Position numbers and translations under genes: made by a program | Notes under the pieces: model-generated | Told to the model about the DNA's origin: nothing | What the model saw: only the letters and a program-made list of their open reading frames with translations | The model's database searches: none | In this document: positions 5,502-5,848 of the stretch, one piece after another | Layout of the letters: each line of letters opens with the position of its first letter | Position numbering within the stretch: the first letter of the stretch is position 1 | Assembly: GCA_003650975.1 (NCBI GenBank) | Contig: QMSU01000077.1 | Coordinates: 1 to 5,848 of the forward strand | Direction of reading: 5' to 3' | DNA length: 5,848 bases | Source of the DNA: Thermoplasmata archaeon | GTDB taxonomy: Archaea > Thermoplasmatota > E2 > UBA202 > JdFR-43

Positions 5502-5848
5502 CGCCCGCCTGCACCGCCACCGCCAAATCCTCCGCCACCTCCGAAACCGCCACCGCCTCCGCTGCCGCTGCTGGTGGTGGCCGCATAGGTGAGGGAGAGA
5601 GTCCGTTGGGTGCTGGTCATGGCGGCGTAGAGGGGGAAAAGTGTTGTGGCCTCAGGGATGGCGATGTTGAGTTTTTGGAGTTGCCTGGAAACCCGTTTGC
5701 CGGCACCGAGTGCCGTGGCGTACACGAGCCATTCTTTCCAGATGACAAGGTCTTCTGTGGCATATTTCTCGAGATGGGCCATATCAAGCAGAAACCTTCT
5801 GAAGGACATCCACTCCATTTTTTCCCTAAAGTACTCCATTTTCCACCT
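5498..5848 (-). CDS. C-terminal part of a DUF2207-like membrane protein (5' end outside window)
   Basis: The frame is open to the right edge, with three codons (Arg-Trp-Lys) upstream of the first visible Met at 5839, so this is the last 116 residues of a longer protein rather than a small gene. The visible part has a helical segment with EKMEWMSFRRFLLDMAHLEKY, then LVIWKEWLVYATALGAGKRVS, and ends in a Gly/Phe tail after SSGSG. That order (a K-x-W helix, a W-x-x-x-L-V-Y-x-x-A-L-G stretch, then GGGGF repeats) is what I know of the C-terminus of DUF2207 predicted membrane proteins found in archaea and bacteria; members usually have a signal peptide, an outer domain and membrane helices upstream. 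The role is unknown. The stop codon at 5498-5500 overlaps the stop of the convergent PKD gene. Confidence 0.75.
   Translation of the reverse strand, partial: RWKMEYFREKMEWMSFRRFLLDMAHLEKYATEDLVIWKEWLVYATALGAGKRVSRQLQKLNIAIPEATTLFPLYAAMTSTQRTLSLTYAATTSSGSGGGGGFGGGGGFGGGGAGGR
5513..5560 (-). repeat. glycine-phenylalanine repeat at the end of the DUF2207-like gene
   Basis: On the minus strand the codons read five Gly, Phe, five Gly, Phe, four Gly: an approximate 18-bp tandem unit, followed by Ala-Gly-Gly-Arg and the stop. The glycine codons vary at the third base, so the repeat is cleaner in protein than in DNA, suggesting it is kept by selection on the protein. Such a tail is expected to be flexible and disordered. 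Confidence 0.7.

Noticed and set aside
5498..5839. A complete 113-residue small protein starting at the Met at 5839
   Set aside because: The frame stays open to the window edge, and the sequence matches the C-terminus of a larger DUF2207-like protein.

Overview
The window looks like an ordinary, gene-dense piece of a euryarchaeal chromosome. The best guess is a relative of the Thermoplasmatota, with roughly balanced base composition by eye. Four things point to archaea: a mevalonate kinase of the archaeal lipid pathway, TATA boxes about 25 bp upstream of start codons with little or no leader, a compact PDZ-less site-2 protease of archaeal type, and a secreted PKD-domain protein plus a DUF2207-type protein. 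The lineage call is an inference from gene content and style, not from a marker gene.

Layout. Positions 2-106 hold the 3' end of an unrecognised plus-strand gene, followed by mevalonate kinase (140-1069). After a TATA box comes ornithine carbamoyltransferase (1100-1999). It converges, across a 9-nt gap, on a minus-strand gene for a small unknown lipoprotein (2009-2449). Next on the minus strand is a likely two-gene unit read from right to left: folD (3232-4059), then an M50 site-2 protease (2562-3221), 10 nt apart. A 167-nt divergent promoter region (4060-4226) separates folD from a plus-strand secreted PKD protein (4227-5501). That gene converges on, and overlaps by 4 nt, the C-terminal part of a DUF2207-like membrane protein (5498-5848) that runs off the right edge. 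No stretch over 300 bases lacks a gene. I saw no tRNA, rRNA, CRISPR array, insertion sequence or integration site.

How the genes relate. They do not form one pathway. Mevalonate kinase feeds isoprenoid lipids, ArgF makes citrulline for arginine, and FolD interconverts one-carbon folates. The lipoprotein, the PKD protein, the DUF2207 protein and the membrane protease all belong to the cell envelope, so the right half is a mixed housekeeping and cell-surface neighbourhood.

I do not see a convincing undescribed system. The points most worth a second look are a FolD with several non-canonical active-site residues, a self-complementary TATA element between folD and the PKD gene that could fire both ways toward a possible 38-codon ORF, the hydrophobic tail of the PKD protein, and a CTAG tetranucleotide that serves as stop codon for two convergent genes.
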